Translations under genes and position numbers: made by a program | Assembly: GCF_007830445.1 (NCBI RefSeq) | Contig: NZ_VLKR01000004.1 | Location: forward strand, 117,604 to 181,603 | Source of the DNA: Sphingobacterium siyangense | GTDB taxonomy: Bacteria; Bacteroidota; Bacteroidia; Sphingobacteriales; Sphingobacteriaceae | DNA: 64,000 bases | Reading direction: 5' to 3' | Notes under the pieces: model-generated | Database searches by the model: none | The model's input: the letters and a program-made list of their open reading frames with translations, nothing else | What the model was told of the DNA's origin: nothing | In this document: positions 1-9,221 of the stretch, piece after piece | Numbering within the stretch: the first letter of the stretch is position 1 | How the letters are laid out: each line of letters starts with the position of its first letter

Positions 1-41
<41 letters not shown>

Positions 42-55
42 AGTGATCAACACAT

Positions 56-688
56 TTAGTTGATCAGCCAGACAAAAAGTAGAATAAGCCATTGCATAAG
101 AATACATAGCCAAAATGGTTTGCTACTTGGTTCTGTTAAGATTTCGAGTACATGGATAAACTTCGATCGTACGATCGCATAAAAGCTATCGTTCTTGTCT
201 AAATCGAGGGCATCAAATCTCACTTTATTCAGACCAAAAATGACAATTCGTCGCACCCAAGGGCTCTCGATTTTATTATTTTTCACGTCATTGATCAATT
301 TAAGTTTTGCAAAAGAATAATCAGCGACATTTTGTATTACATCGGGCTGATTCGATTGAAAAATTAATAATACTTTATCAAATGCCGGAAGAATGAGATC
401 ATCCTGCCTTTCTTCTACAACAAGACTTGCAATCTTTGAAAATACATATTTGTTGCTAAAAATAAAAAGTAGTACAGGTAGCAGGATCAGTCCAATCAGC
501 CAAATGAATTTAGCTGCGGCTTGCGCAGGACTGACCGTCGAAAAGAAAGCTTCATGACTAGCCTTAAACTGAAAACTGCCAACCACCAAATACAGTAAAG
601 TCGAAACAATAGCCAGCAAATAATATTTGACTAAGGTTTTCGTCCCCAATACGCTTAATTTTTTTAAATACGATAACTGTGTTTTCAT
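56..688 (-). CDS. Hypothetical membrane protein, three predicted membrane segments
   Basis: 210 residues. Hydrophobic segments lie near residues 20-42, 60-82 and at the extreme C-terminus (about 192-209). A soluble, charged stretch of about 100 residues lies between the second and third. No signal peptide, enzymatic motif or named family could be recognised. It is transcribed alone; the neighbour to the right is divergent and the (CTTG)n tract lies directly after its stop. Coding potential is supported by length, hydrophobic pattern and a clean ATG start; function is unknown. Confidence 0.75.
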   Translation of the reverse strand: MKTQLSYLKKLSVLGTKTLVKYYLLAIVSTLLYLVVGSFQFKASHEAFFSTVSPAQAAAKFIWLIGLILLPVLLFIFSNKYVFSKIASLVVEERQDDLILPAFDKVLLIFQSNQPDVIQNVADYSFAKLKLINDVKNNKIESPWVRRIVIFGLNKVRFDALDLDKNDSFYAIVRSKFIHVLEILTEPSSKPFWLCILMQWLILLFVWLIN

Positions 689-852
689 CCTGCTATAATT
701 AATTACGCTAATTTAACATTATTCACCAAACATTGATTCCTAGGTTTAATTCCCGATCGCTTTCATTTTAAATTCGCCAGGAAAAAATTTTTATTCGTTG
801 ATCCACGTTAGCTCCACCCCTATTTATTCCGTTACAAATAATTTATAAAAAA

Positions 853-884
853 TTTGCGTAGTCAAATAACTACACTTATATTAG
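853..884 (+). promoter_or_regulatory. Promoter and probable operator of the ArsR-family operon
   Basis: A -33 TTTG at 853-856 is followed 20 bp later by TATATTAG at 877-884, one mismatch from TAnnTTTG. Between them sits the inverted repeat GTAGTcaaataACTAC (858-873). The 12-mer GTAGTCAAATAA of its left part recurs at 884-895. This placement suits an autorepressing ArsR dimer; binding is inferred. Confidence 0.6.
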
Positions 885-901
885 TAGTCAAATAAATCAA
901 T

Positions 902-1222
902 ATGAACTTAAGACGAGATGTTTTCCAAGCTATAGCAGACCCAACCAGAAGAGCGATCTTACTTCTTCTAGCCTCACAAGCCATGACTGCTGGTGCAATT
1001 GCAGCCAATTTCAATACGGCAAGACCGACCGTTTCAAAACATTTGCAAATATTGACGGAATGTGAATTATTAAAGTTTCAACAAAATGGACGCGAGATAT
1101 ATTATCAACTCAACCCATCGAAGATGAAAGAAATTGCGGATTTTATTGAACCTTTCCGTCAAATGTGGGACGACAGATTCAATAAATTGGAAGCTATTAT
1201 GCAAAACTACAAAGACAAATAA
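902..1222 (+). CDS. ArsR/SmtB-family winged-helix transcriptional regulator
   Basis: 106 residues, the usual size for the family. The opening about residues 4-18 ([17 protein letters not shown]) and the recognition-helix region [13 protein letters not shown] are typical of metal-independent ArsR proteins. No CxC or other obvious metal-ligand cluster is visible. It is followed one nucleotide after its stop by an AHSA1/START-domain gene and then a YdeI-type gene, an arrangement common in Bacteroidota and Bacillota, where the regulator controls its own operon. A repeat straddling the promoter just upstream is the likely operator. Confidence 0.92.
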   Translation: MNLRRDVFQAIADPTRRAILLLLASQAMTAGAIAANFNTARPTVSKHLQILTECELLKFQQNGREIYYQLNPSKMKEIADFIEPFRQMWDDRFNKLEAIMQNYKDK

Positions 1223-1223
1223 T

Positions 1224-1688
1224 ATGGAGCCAAAAACTAACGTCCAGGCGGAGGATAATAAACAGGAGATTGTCATTACAAGGGAATTCGATTTACCTGT
1301 TGAACTGCTCTTCAAAGCATATGAGGATCCCGAAATTTTCGAGCAGTGGATGGGAACCAAAGTCCTGAAATTGGAAAATAAAAAGCATGGCTCCTATGCC
1401 TTTGAAACTTCGCACAACGGCCAGGTCATGTTCAAAGCAAATGGAGCGATACACGAATTCCTCCCCAATCAACGCATCACACGGACTTTTGAAATGGAAA
1501 ACAGCACATTTCCCGTACAGTTGGAATATTTAACATTTGAAAAAATAAGTGCAGAACGCAGCAGGCTTCACATCCATATAATATTTCAGTCGGTCGCATT
1601 TCGGAACCAGCTGTTACAGATGCCTTTTGCGCGAGGAATCAATATGGCGCACAACAGATTACAAGAAATTCTTGCTAAACTTACCTAA
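1224..1688 (+). CDS. SRPBCC / AHSA1 (START-like) domain protein
   Basis: 154 residues from the ATG two bases after the ArsR stop. A longer reading from 1134 would overlap ArsR by 89 bp and was not used. The segment VITREFDLPVELLFKAYEDP at about residues 19-38 is the standard opening of AHSA1 domains, which form a helix-grip hydrophobic pocket. The ligand is unknown. Tight spacing on both sides puts it in one transcript with ArsR and the next gene. Confidence 0.9.
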   Translation: MEPKTNVQAEDNKQEIVITREFDLPVELLFKAYEDPEIFEQWMGTKVLKLENKKHGSYAFETSHNGQVMFKANGAIHEFLPNQRITRTFEMENSTFPVQLEYLTFEKISAERSRLHIHIIFQSVAFRNQLLQMPFARGINMAHNRLQEILAKLT

Positions 1689-1696
1689 AGCACTAC

Positions 1697-2281
1697 ATGA
1701 TGAATCTAAAAATTGAACATTTTTTTGAAAATGCGACAAGATGGAATGAAGAATTCAATCTGTTGAGAGAAATTGTCCGTGGCAATAAAACACTGCAAGA
1801 GGATTATAAATGGATGCATCCTTGTTATACATTTGAAGGTAAAAATGTCGTATTGATACACGGGTTTAAAGAATACTGTGCGCTGCTATTCCATAAAGGT
1901 GCATTATTAAAAGATCCCAAAAATATACTGATCCAGCAAACCGAAAATGTTCAGTCAGCCAGACAGCTTAGATTCACCACTATTGAGCAGATAGAATCAT
2001 TGCGAGAAGTGATATCGACATATATTCAGGAGGCCATCGAAATTGAAAAATCAGGCAAGAAAGTTGACATGCGAAAAGCTGCCGATTACCCTGTAGCGGA
2101 AGAATTTAAGCGTGCCTTAATTGAAGACCCTTTACTTCAAAAAGCTTTTCAATCACTTACACCAGGTCGACAAAAAGGGTATCTATTTTACTTTAACCAG
2201 GCAAAACAAGAGAAAACACGTGCGGCGAGAATCGAAAAATATTACCAGCATATTCTAGATGGAAAAGGTATCGATGACTAA
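1697..2281 (+). CDS. YdeI/OmdA-family protein (DUF1801 plus C-terminal YdeI-type domain)
   Basis: 194 residues. The N-terminal half (about 15-120) has the DUF1801 pattern, including WMHPCYTFEGKNVVLIHGFK. The C-terminal RKAADYPVAEEFKRAL to TPGRQKGYLFYFNQAKQEKTRAARIEK region (read in parts) is the hallmark of YdeI proteins. ATG at 1697 is used; the adjacent ATG at 1700 is equally possible. It is the last gene of the ArsR operon. YdeI has been linked to stress and peptide resistance in enterics, but no biochemical activity can be assigned here. Confidence 0.85.
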   Translation: MMNLKIEHFFENATRWNEEFNLLREIVRGNKTLQEDYKWMHPCYTFEGKNVVLIHGFKEYCALLFHKGALLKDPKNILIQQTENVQSARQLRFTTIEQIESLREVISTYIQEAIEIEKSGKKVDMRKAADYPVAEEFKRALIEDPLLQKAFQSLTPGRQKGYLFYFNQAKQEKTRAARIEKYYQHILDGKGIDD

Positions 2282-2306
2282 CATATTTATTACAGTTTAT
2301 CCGTTA

Positions 2307-2353
2307 TATATTTGTCTATAAAGAGTAGATTTGTCTACAATCAAATAGACAGA
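2307..2353 (+). promoter_or_regulatory. Promoter region of the sulfatase gene with TTTGTCTA repeats
   Basis: Two perfect TAnnTTTG -7 elements are present, TATATTTG (2307-2314) and TAGATTTG (2326-2333). The motif TTTGTCTAtAA at 2311-2321 repeats as TTTGTCTAcAA at 2330-2340, 19 bp later. An inverted partner TAGACA lies at 2346-2351. The repeat arrangement suggests a dimeric regulator; no regulator gene is adjacent. Confidence 0.5.
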
Positions 2354-2433
2354 ACCAGACCAAAACGAACGATTATAGCTATTATTGCAATCCGATATAG
2401 TCAATTCGTCGACTAATATATAGCTGAATTCAC

Positions 2434-3999
2434 ATGAATAAAAAATTTGTATTGCTCATCTGCGGCCTATTGCCCATTTTTTCACAAGCACAGAAAAAGA
2501 ACAACGCAACACAACGCCCCAATATCGTCTTTATCCTAACGGACGATTTCACAGCCCAAGCATGGGGCGTATATGGCGGTATTTTAAAAGATTTTGTCAA
2601 AAATCCGAATATTGAAAAATTAGCCAGTCAGGGGGCGGTACTCAATAATACATTCTGTACCAATTCAATTTGCACCCCTAGCCGTGCAAGCATACTGACA
2701 GGACAGTACAGTAATAAAAACCAAGTCTACACACTGGAAGATGCGTTGGATCCCGATAAGGAAAATATCGCCAAGGATCTGCACAATGCGGGCTACCAAA
2801 CTGCTGTGTTTGGGAAATGGCATCTGAAAAAAAGGCCAAGTGGATTTGACGATTTTAAAGTTCTTCCTGGACACGGTGTTTATCATAACCCGACTTACCT
2901 CTCTAAAGACAACTGGAATGATAAGGAAGAGGCCGGTACACCTTACGAAGGCTATGTAGATGATATCACCACAACGATGAGTCTGGATTGGTTAAAATCA
3001 CGCAACCCCGATAAACCCTTCTTCTTAATGTGTCATTACAAAGCGACGCATGAACCCTTTGATTTTGCCGAGCGATTCAAAGATTACTACAAAGATGTGG
3101 AGTTTCCTTATCCCCCAACATTTTTGGATTCAGGAGCAATCACAAGTGGACGCTCTTTTGAAGGGCAGCCCTTGGAGGAGCTTGGCCACCGTTATGAGCA
3201 AGCTTCGGTAGGCCCCTTTTGGACATCTTATCCTGAGCTTCCGTTTTCAACAAAAGGAATGGACCCTTTGGAAGCCCGTAAAAAGATCTACCAAAAGTTC
3301 CTCAAAGATTATCTGCGTTGCGTCGCTGGAATCGATGATAATCTAGGGAAAATTATGCGCTATCTTACAACGGCAAATTTGGACGAAAATACCGTTGTGA
3401 TCCTGGCTTCCGACCAAGGATACTTCTTAGGAGAACACAATTTTATGGATAAACGATTGATGTACGAAGAATCACTGCGCATGCCTTTTGTGATCAGCTA
3501 CCCCAAAGAAATCAAAGCTGGTAGTCGATTAGACGACATGATTCTAAATATCGATTTCGCTGCACTATTTGCAGACTATGCCGGCATCAAAAAACCCGCC
3601 TACATCCAAGGCGAAAGCTTCCGGAATAACCTCAAAGGAAATACATCCAAAGCATGGCGGTCTGCCATGTATTACCGTTACTGGCAACATGCACCAATAC
3701 GCCCGGCGCATCTTGGAGTCCGTGATGAACGCTACAAACTGATCTATTTCTATGGACAGCCATTAGAAATGACGGGCAGCGACTCCAAAACAACAGCTCC
3801 TGCTTGAGAATTTTATGACCTGCAGCAAGATCCCATGGAAACACACAATGCCATTCTAGACAAAAAATATGTCAAAGAAATTGATCGGTTAAAGAAAAAG
3901 TTGGCTAAACTTAAAGCTGAAGCAGGCGATGATGATGCAACAAGACCAGCTTTTCAACAGGTTCTCAAACAAGAAAACTTATCGCTCCCGCAACCATAG
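2434..3999 (+). pseudogene. Sulfatase (arylsulfatase/heparan-sulfatase-like), interrupted by in-frame TGA
   Basis: A signal peptide (about 1-20) leads into a sulfatase fold with metal-binding DD at 37-38 and the formylglycine motif CTPSR at 80-84, plus SDQGYFLGEH near residue 326. Translation stops at TGA 3805-3807 after 457 residues. The same frame then continues for 63 more codons, beginning EFYDLQQDPMETHN, the conserved C-terminal motif of sulfatases, where the interrupted position is normally Trp. It closes at TAG 3997-3999 before a terminator. A TGG-to-TGA nonsense change, a sequencing error, or a truncated but partly active enzyme are the options. There is no linked formylglycine-generating enzyme. 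Confidence 0.88.
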
Positions 4000-4027
4000 G
4001 CGGCGACCGCAGCTCAATTATAGTGCA

Positions 4028-4067
4028 AAAAAAGGGATCCAACACGACACATTTGGATCCCTTTTTT
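4028..4067. terminator. Bidirectional rho-independent terminator
   Basis: Arms A6-GGGATCCAA (4028-4042) and TTGGATCCC-T6 (4053-4067) enclose a 10-nt loop. The A and T runs allow it to serve both the sulfatase (plus) and the convergent SDR gene (minus). Confidence 0.9.
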
Positions 4068-4081
4068 CTTAAACTGATCTG

Positions 4082-4831
4082 TTAAACAGCAGTATAACCA
4101 CCATCAACTAGGTAATACCCACCGGTCATAAAAGACGATTTATCCGAACTTAGAAAAAGAACCAGCTCAGCGACTTCCTCTGCCTTTCCCAAACGTCCAA
4201 TGGGGTGTTTACTGATTAACGCATTGATATGCTCTTTATCCAACTTAGCCAATAACGGTGTATCAATATAACCAGGTCCAACCGCATTACAACGAATATT
4301 TTTTTGACCATATTCTGCGCCGATGTTCTTTGTCAGTCCCACTACAGCATGTTTGGCTGAAGTATAAGCACTTGACATAGGCGCAGCCACAGTACCATGA
4401 ATGGAAGCCATATTGACAATAACACCGCCTCCATTCCTCTCCATGGCTTCTATTTGATATTTACATCCATAAAATACGCCATTGAAATTAATATCAATTA
4501 CTTTTTTCCATCCATCGAGACTGTAATCTCCCGTTAGTGCAGCCTCCCCGCCAATACCAGCATTATTGCATGCAATATCAAGCCGGCCAAATGTCTTGAC
4601 GGCGTAACCAACCAAGGCTTCATTGTCAGCGGGAGATGAGCTATCTGCTTTGAAAAACACAGCTTCTCCTCCTAGAGATTCAATTTGTTTTACGGTTTCA
4701 TTCCCCGCTTGCTCGTTGATATCCGAGATAACGACCTTTGCACCTTCTTTACCATAAGCCAATGCAACTGCCAGTCCGATCCCCGAACCCGAACCTGTTA
4801 CTAAAGCTACTTTATCCGCTAAAATTTTCAT
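4082..4831 (-). CDS. Short-chain dehydrogenase/reductase (classical SDR)
   Basis: 249 residues, full length. The cofactor loop TGSGSGIG is at 12-19, NNAG at 89-92, the catalytic Ser at 143 and YTSAK (Tyr156, Lys160) complete the classical SDR set. Asp37 at the end of beta-2 (VVISDINE) favours NAD(H) over NADP(H). Overall layout is that of glucose 1-dehydrogenase-like or 3-oxoacyl-ACP reductase-like enzymes, but the substrate cannot be told from sequence. It appears to be monocistronic, ending in a shared terminator. Confidence 0.9.
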   Translation of the reverse strand: MKILADKVALVTGSGSGIGLAVALAYGKEGAKVVISDINEQAGNETVKQIESLGGEAVFFKADSSSPADNEALVGYAVKTFGRLDIACNNAGIGGEAALTGDYSLDGWKKVIDINFNGVFYGCKYQIEAMERNGGGVIVNMASIHGTVAAPMSSAYTSAKHAVVGLTKNIGAEYGQKNIRCNAVGPGYIDTPLLAKLDKEHINALISKHPIGRLGKAEEVAELVLFLSSDKSSFMTGGYYLVDGGYTAV

Positions 4832-4940
4832 ATGATATAAATTTTATGATACAGACAATTTACTAAAAGCAATGCGAAATTAAGTCGAAAAGGCCATTTA
4901 CTTCAGTTAAAACGAAACTAAAATGACATTTCTCGGCGGC

Positions 4941-5624
4941 TTAGTTCTGTAGCTGCGGATATTTTTTATATAATCTATCCAAAAACAAACGCCCCATCAA
5001 TTGAAGCCTCGCCTGTGTTTCAAACATACCTGAACCTGGAGAAATAATACCATGCGGCATACGCTGAACAGTGCCGTAATAAATAATATCGAGCCCATTT
5101 CCATTGACGTCAAGATGCATTTTCTTAGGTTTCAAGCCCATGACAGAGCCCATGCGTGTTACTTTTTCAGAATTAGTAATCTGCGCAGTTCGCGCATCGA
5201 GCAAGGTTTCATGATCAAAAACCAAATGGTCTCTCACCTCCCCCTCATCAAAAAATATGTAATGCAACTCGTTGTTGCTAAGCACCAGATAAGAAGCGTT
5301 ATCCCGTTCATTATAACGAGCCTTTACACCTACAGCCGCCCAAGCAACAGTCTTGGCCGCTGTAGCTGCAGCTGAAGCAACTTTGTCCCCAACTGTTGCA
5401 ATATACGCACATTGCGTAAAGGCGTCGATCGGAGCGCCGTTCAATTGTTTTCTTAATTCACTAAATTCATCACTTAACAATTCATCCTTTACGCCTGGAG
5501 CTAGGGCAATCCCAGATTCACCTTCATACTTTTTGGCCGTCTCCTTTTGCTTTTTCATCATCATAAGAGAAATGAATACACAAGCCACAACGATAACGGC
5601 AAAAATACCAATGTACAACATCAT
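4941..5624 (-). CDS. Hypothetical membrane-anchored protein
   Basis: 227 residues. One N-terminal membrane helix (about 3-23) is followed by a Lys/Glu-rich linker, an Ala-rich helix near residues 80-100 (AAATAAKTVAWAAVGVKA), and a beta-rich region to about 190 resembling PH-like domains (inference). No named family was recognised. It lies 106 bp downstream of the two-gene unit that precedes it on the same strand and may share its transcript. Confidence 0.7.
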   Translation of the reverse strand: MMLYIGIFAVIVVACVFISLMMMKKQKETAKKYEGESGIALAPGVKDELLSDEFSELRKQLNGAPIDAFTQCAYIATVGDKVASAAATAAKTVAWAAVGVKARYNERDNASYLVLSNNELHYIFFDEGEVRDHLVFDHETLLDARTAQITNSEKVTRMGSVMGLKPKKMHLDVNGNGLDIIYYGTVQRMPHGIISPGSGMFETQARLQLMGRLFLDRLYKKYPQLQN

Positions 5625-5730
5625 AAAATAAAATTTAGAATGGGTTTATAATTCAATAAAAATCCAGAAAGTGAACAACCAATTCAGGTTTCCTCTTTCT
5701 GGTACGATCGACTACAAAAATTTTGCCAGA

Positions 5731-6255
5731 CTAAAGAATTTTATCCGGGTAGTGAATATTATTTAAAGCAGTCTGGTGCATATCAACCCAAATATCATTG
5801 TTTGACTGCTGTATAAGCCAATTTGGAGAGCTTCGCATGTCGGCATCCTCATCATTATTGTAAATGGATGGAAAATCAGACTCTTTGGCCCTAAGTAAAA
5901 CAACGATCGTACCAGCCATGAGCAAAGGGATATCGCCTAAAACGAGATTATAAAAGCCATCTTCAAGCAATCCCGGACTAAAACGCTGTAAACTGTCATA
6001 ACTACGTTCCAATTTGCCAATCAATTTTTCCAGTTCATGTGGATAATGAACCTCAACATAAGACTCAAACAAAGCCGAACCTTTATTGTAGAACCCCGCT
6101 TTCATGAGGTTTAATGCTTCATTTCTATAAACCTGCAACCAACGATCCGAAGCTAGATCATGATATTCCGTCTCTACCTCTTTACCATCACGTTTCAAGG
6201 CCCAAAGCTTAAGCTCCTCAAGCCGTTCTGTTGTTTCCATTCCATTTTTTTCCAT
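5731..6255 (-). CDS. Hypothetical cytoplasmic protein
   Basis: 174 residues, acidic, with no signal peptide. A moderately hydrophobic stretch (LVLGDIPLLMAGTIVVLL) at about residues 102-119 could be a buried helix. No family recognised. It starts 4 bp after the stop of the small gene upstream, so translational coupling is likely. The start used includes the short leader MEKNG; the ATG five codons later is an alternative. Confidence 0.7.
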   Translation of the reverse strand: MEKNGMETTERLEELKLWALKRDGKEVETEYHDLASDRWLQVYRNEALNLMKAGFYNKGSALFESYVEVHYPHELEKLIGKLERSYDSLQRFSPGLLEDGFYNLVLGDIPLLMAGTIVVLLRAKESDFPSIYNNDEDADMRSSPNWLIQQSNNDIWVDMHQTALNNIHYPDKIL

Positions 6256-6259
6256 AAGA

Positions 6260-6559
6260 CTATCGCTGCCGCTCTTTGAGTTCCAATTGCAATAGAATAT
6301 CCCGTTTCTTACCTTCGATTAAAGACAAATTGCCCGCAACAAAAACACCTTTCTGTCCCGAATTTTTGCTAATACCATACACTGATGATTCATCGTCAGG
6401 ATCTGATGCACCTTCGTAGCGAAATAAATAGTCAATTCTGTACTGATCTGCATCAGCCAACAAATCGTCAAATTCAATATTATAGTCTATTGTATAGCCT
6501 AAGTCGTTTAACTTTTCCAAAGCAACACTTGCAGAGGAGTACCCATGCATTCTTTCCAT
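6260..6559 (-). CDS. Small conserved Bacteroidota protein often labelled phosphoribosylpyrophosphate synthetase
   Basis: 99 residues. The pattern of an N-terminal helix (ALEKLNDLGYTIDYNI), YRFEG-like FRYEGASDPDDESSVYGI and a final KGVFVAG strand matches a widespread family of about 100-residue Bacteroidota proteins that I recall being annotated as phosphoribosylpyrophosphate synthetase. It is far too short for PRPP synthetase and has no PRPP-binding motif, so that label should not be taken as function. First gene of a two- or three-gene unit, divergent from mazG. Confidence 0.7.
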   Translation of the reverse strand: MERMHGYSSASVALEKLNDLGYTIDYNIEFDDLLADADQYRIDYLFRYEGASDPDDESSVYGISKNSGQKGVFVAGNLSLIEGKKRDILLQLELKERQR

Positions 6560-6666
6560 AGTTGATTGTTCTAAATCCGATCTAAATTCTAATTTTTATT
6601 ATAAAACGATTGACAAAAGGGTTTTGTTTTCCGCAATTTGAAATAGTTTATTCAAAATCATATTTC

Positions 6667-6674
6667 TACTTTTG
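6667..6674 (+). promoter_or_regulatory. -7 promoter element for mazG
   Basis: TACTTTTG is a perfect TAnnTTTG, ending 21 bp before the mazG ATG. No -33 element with ideal spacing was found. Confidence 0.6.
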
Positions 6675-6695
6675 TGCTACCAAACACGATGAAAT

Positions 6696-7508
6696 ATGGC
6701 AAATCTAGCAGCACCAGCGTATCAGCATACACCTCAACTCGCTTTTCAACGATTACTCGATGTCTTATATACCTTACGGGTTGAATGTCCCTGGGATAAA
6801 AAACAGACTATGGAATCCCTTCGACATTTGACTATGGAGGAAATGTATGAATTAACCGACGCCATTTTGGAAAAAGATTATCCAGAAATCAAAAAAGAAC
6901 TTGGTGACGTCTTGATGCATCTGGTATTCTATACCCGCATTGCCGAAGAAGAAGGACATTTCAACATCGTAGATGTACTCAATGCAATCTGTGATAAATT
7001 GATTACGCGCCATCCCCACATCTATGGCGACACCAGTGCTGATACAGAAGATCAAGTCAAGTCCAATTGGGAAACAATCAAGCTCAAAGAAGGCAATACA
7101 TCTGTTCTTGCTGGTGTCCCAAAAGGCCTACCCGCTTTGGTAAAGGCCTATCGTATCCAAGATAAAGTTCGCGGTGTCGGCTTTGACTGGGAAGATAAGA
7201 AACAAGTATGGGAAAAAGTAGAGGAAGAGCTTGCCGAATTTAAAGCCGAATTTAATCTGGAGACAGCGCTTCCAATGGATCAGGAAAAAGCAGAAGGGGA
7301 ATTTGGCGACCTTTTATTCTCCTTAATAAATTATGCACGGCATATTGGCATAAACCCTGAAAATGCACTTGAACGCACCAACAAAAAATTCATTGAACGG
7401 TTTACCTATTTAGAACAAAAAGCCGCTGAAAATAAGCAACAACTGCAGGAAATGAGTCTAGAAGAAATGGACGTTTATTGGAATGAAGCTAAAAAATTAA
7501 AAAAATAA
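6696..7508 (+). CDS. mazG: MazG nucleoside triphosphate pyrophosphohydrolase
   Basis: 270 residues, the usual length for the two-domain form. It hydrolyses (d)NTPs to monophosphates and pyrophosphate, cleaning up non-canonical nucleotides and influencing ppGpp levels. The first domain has CPWDKKQT (31-38), the EE..E of LTMEEMYEL (45-53) and ELGD..MH (68-75). A second copy of the metal-binding pattern, EGEFGDLLFSL, lies near residue 205. It is followed 75 bp later by trpS and then a deoxynucleoside kinase, a likely shared transcript. Confidence 0.95.
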   Translation: MANLAAPAYQHTPQLAFQRLLDVLYTLRVECPWDKKQTMESLRHLTMEEMYELTDAILEKDYPEIKKELGDVLMHLVFYTRIAEEEGHFNIVDVLNAICDKLITRHPHIYGDTSADTEDQVKSNWETIKLKEGNTSVLAGVPKGLPALVKAYRIQDKVRGVGFDWEDKKQVWEKVEEELAEFKAEFNLETALPMDQEKAEGEFGDLLFSLINYARHIGINPENALERTNKKFIERFTYLEQKAAENKQQLQEMSLEEMDVYWNEAKKLKK

Positions 7509-7583
7509 CGCAATCCCTAAAAAGGGAGTCACGGACCGAATTTAATTCGACTTTGTCAAATTTATGCGTAAATTCGCAGGAAT

Positions 7584-8582
7584 ATGGAAACAGTTGTTAG
7601 CGGTATCAGAAGTACCGGAAAATTACATTTAGGAAATTACTACGGCGCATTGAGCAATTTTGTGAAAATGCAAAACGAATATAATTGCTTTTTTTTCATT
7701 GCGGATTTACATTCACTAACGACCCACCCCACTCCTCATGGACTTCAGGGAACGGTTCGTCAAGTTATTGTTGAATATTTAGCTGCAGGAATAGACCCCG
7801 AAAAATCGACTATTTACGTTCAATCAGATGTTCCAGAAGTTGCGGAACTCTATCTATATATGAATATGAACGCCTATCTCGGCGAGCTAGAACGCGCTAC
7901 AGCATTTAAAGATAAAGTTAGAAGCAGTCCAGATAATGTTAACGCAGGTTTATTGACCTATCCGGTCTTGATGGCCTCTGATATATTGATTCACCATGGC
8001 ACAAAAGTGCCCGTAGGTAAAGATCAGGAACAGCATTTGGAGATGACGCGGACTTTTGGAAATCGCTTCAATCGCTTATACAACGTAGATTATTTTAAAG
8101 AAGCGTTTGCGTTCTCCTACGCTGACAAATTGGTGAAAGTTCCCGGACTTTCAGGCCAGGGAAAAATGGGTAAATCCAATGGTGAAGCAGATTGTATTTA
8201 TCTATCGGACAGTGAAACCGTAATTCGTAAAAAAGTGATGCGCGCTGTATCCGATTCTGGTCCGACGGAAATGAACCAGCCTAAGCCTGAAGCTATCCAA
8301 AATCTTTTTGATTTAATGAAGGTCGTATCTACTGCAGATACGTTACAGCATTTTGATGAACTCTATAACAAATGCGAAATTCGTTATGGTGATTTCAAAA
8401 AACAATTGGCAGAAGATATGGTCCTTGCAACCAACGATGTACGCTCCCGTATAGAGGATATATCAAACGATGATGCATACATTGCTAAAGTTGCAAAAAT
8501 GGGCGCTGAAAAAGCAAGCGAATCCGCGCACAAGACGCTGAAAGAAGTTCGTGAGATTATTGGTATTAAAAGATTTTATTAA
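7584..8582 (+). CDS. trpS: Tryptophanyl-tRNA synthetase
   Basis: 332 residues, typical for class Ic TrpRS. It charges tRNA-Trp in the cytoplasm. The HIGH-equivalent is HLGN (15-18) and the KMSKS-equivalent is KMGKS (194-198). GKDQEQHLEMTR at 145-156 is the conserved tryptophan/ATP pocket segment. No T-box leader is visible in the 75 bp upstream. The gene ends 12 bp before a deoxynucleoside kinase gene. Confidence 0.97.
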   Translation: METVVSGIRSTGKLHLGNYYGALSNFVKMQNEYNCFFFIADLHSLTTHPTPHGLQGTVRQVIVEYLAAGIDPEKSTIYVQSDVPEVAELYLYMNMNAYLGELERATAFKDKVRSSPDNVNAGLLTYPVLMASDILIHHGTKVPVGKDQEQHLEMTRTFGNRFNRLYNVDYFKEAFAFSYADKLVKVPGLSGQGKMGKSNGEADCIYLSDSETVIRKKVMRAVSDSGPTEMNQPKPEAIQNLFDLMKVVSTADTLQHFDELYNKCEIRYGDFKKQLAEDMVLATNDVRSRIEDISNDDAYIAKVAKMGAEKASESAHKTLKEVREIIGIKRFY

Positions 8583-8594
8583 GCTAGAAATAAT

Positions 8595-9212
8595 ATGCAC
8601 ATCGCTATCGTTGGAAATATAGGTGCCGGCAAAACAACATTGACCGAAATGTTGGCCAGTCACTTTAAATTTGAACCTCAGTTTGAAGCTGTAGACAACA
8701 ATCCTTATCTGGAAGATTTTTATTCGGACATGAAACGCTGGGCATTCAATCTTCAGATTTTTTTCCTCAACAGTCGCTTTAGACATATTGTAAAATTGCA
8801 GGAAACTGGCATTGATATGATTCAGGATCGTACCATTTATGAAGATGCTTATATCTTTGCCGAAAACTTGTATGATATGGGTTTAATGAGCGCACGTGAT
8901 TTTGAAAACTATAGTAATATTTTTCAAAGCATTATCCATTATATCAAACCGCCAGATTTATTGATTTACCTCAAAGCCTCTGTCCCTACCCTGGTGAATA
9001 ATATCCAAAAAAGGGGGCGTGACTATGAATCCGCAATTCGCTTGGATTATCTGTCGAAACTGAACGATAAATATGATAAATGGATCAATAATTACAAAGA
9101 AGGTAAGGTCATGATTCTGGACAAGGACAACCTGGATTTCACCACAAACCCAGAGGACCTCGGCAATATCATTCAAAAAATCGAAGCCGAATTATACGGA
9201 TTATTCGAATAA
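8595..9212 (+). CDS. Deoxynucleoside kinase
   Basis: 205 residues. The P-loop GNIGAGKTT (7-15), the DRT motif (78-80) with the acidic YED (82-84) and an Arg-rich lid (KRGRDYE) place it in the deoxyadenosine/deoxyguanosine/thymidine kinase-2 family, which salvages deoxynucleosides to dNMPs. Substrate range cannot be read from sequence. It follows trpS by 12 bp, and a strong terminator lies 10 bp after its stop, closing the mazG-trpS-dNK unit. Confidence 0.92.
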   Translation: MHIAIVGNIGAGKTTLTEMLASHFKFEPQFEAVDNNPYLEDFYSDMKRWAFNLQIFFLNSRFRHIVKLQETGIDMIQDRTIYEDAYIFAENLYDMGLMSARDFENYSNIFQSIIHYIKPPDLLIYLKASVPTLVNNIQKRGRDYESAIRLDYLSKLNDKYDKWINNYKEGKVMILDKDNLDFTTNPEDLGNIIQKIEAELYGLFE

Positions 9213-9221
9213 TTGCGATAT

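Noticed and set aside
2311..2351. Insertion-sequence terminal repeats at the TTTGTCTA motifs
   Set aside because: No transposase or target duplication nearby; the motifs lie at promoter positions and fit an operator better.
3805..3807. Selenocysteine or UGA-as-Trp recoding of the sulfatase TGA
   Set aside because: No stem-loop of the selenocysteine-insertion kind is evident right after it, the expected residue is Trp rather than Cys, and other genes in the window use TGA as a normal stop.
7517..7530. TCCCT-AAAA-AGGGA hairpin after mazG as a terminator
   Set aside because: The stem is only 5 bp with no T run, and trpS follows closely.
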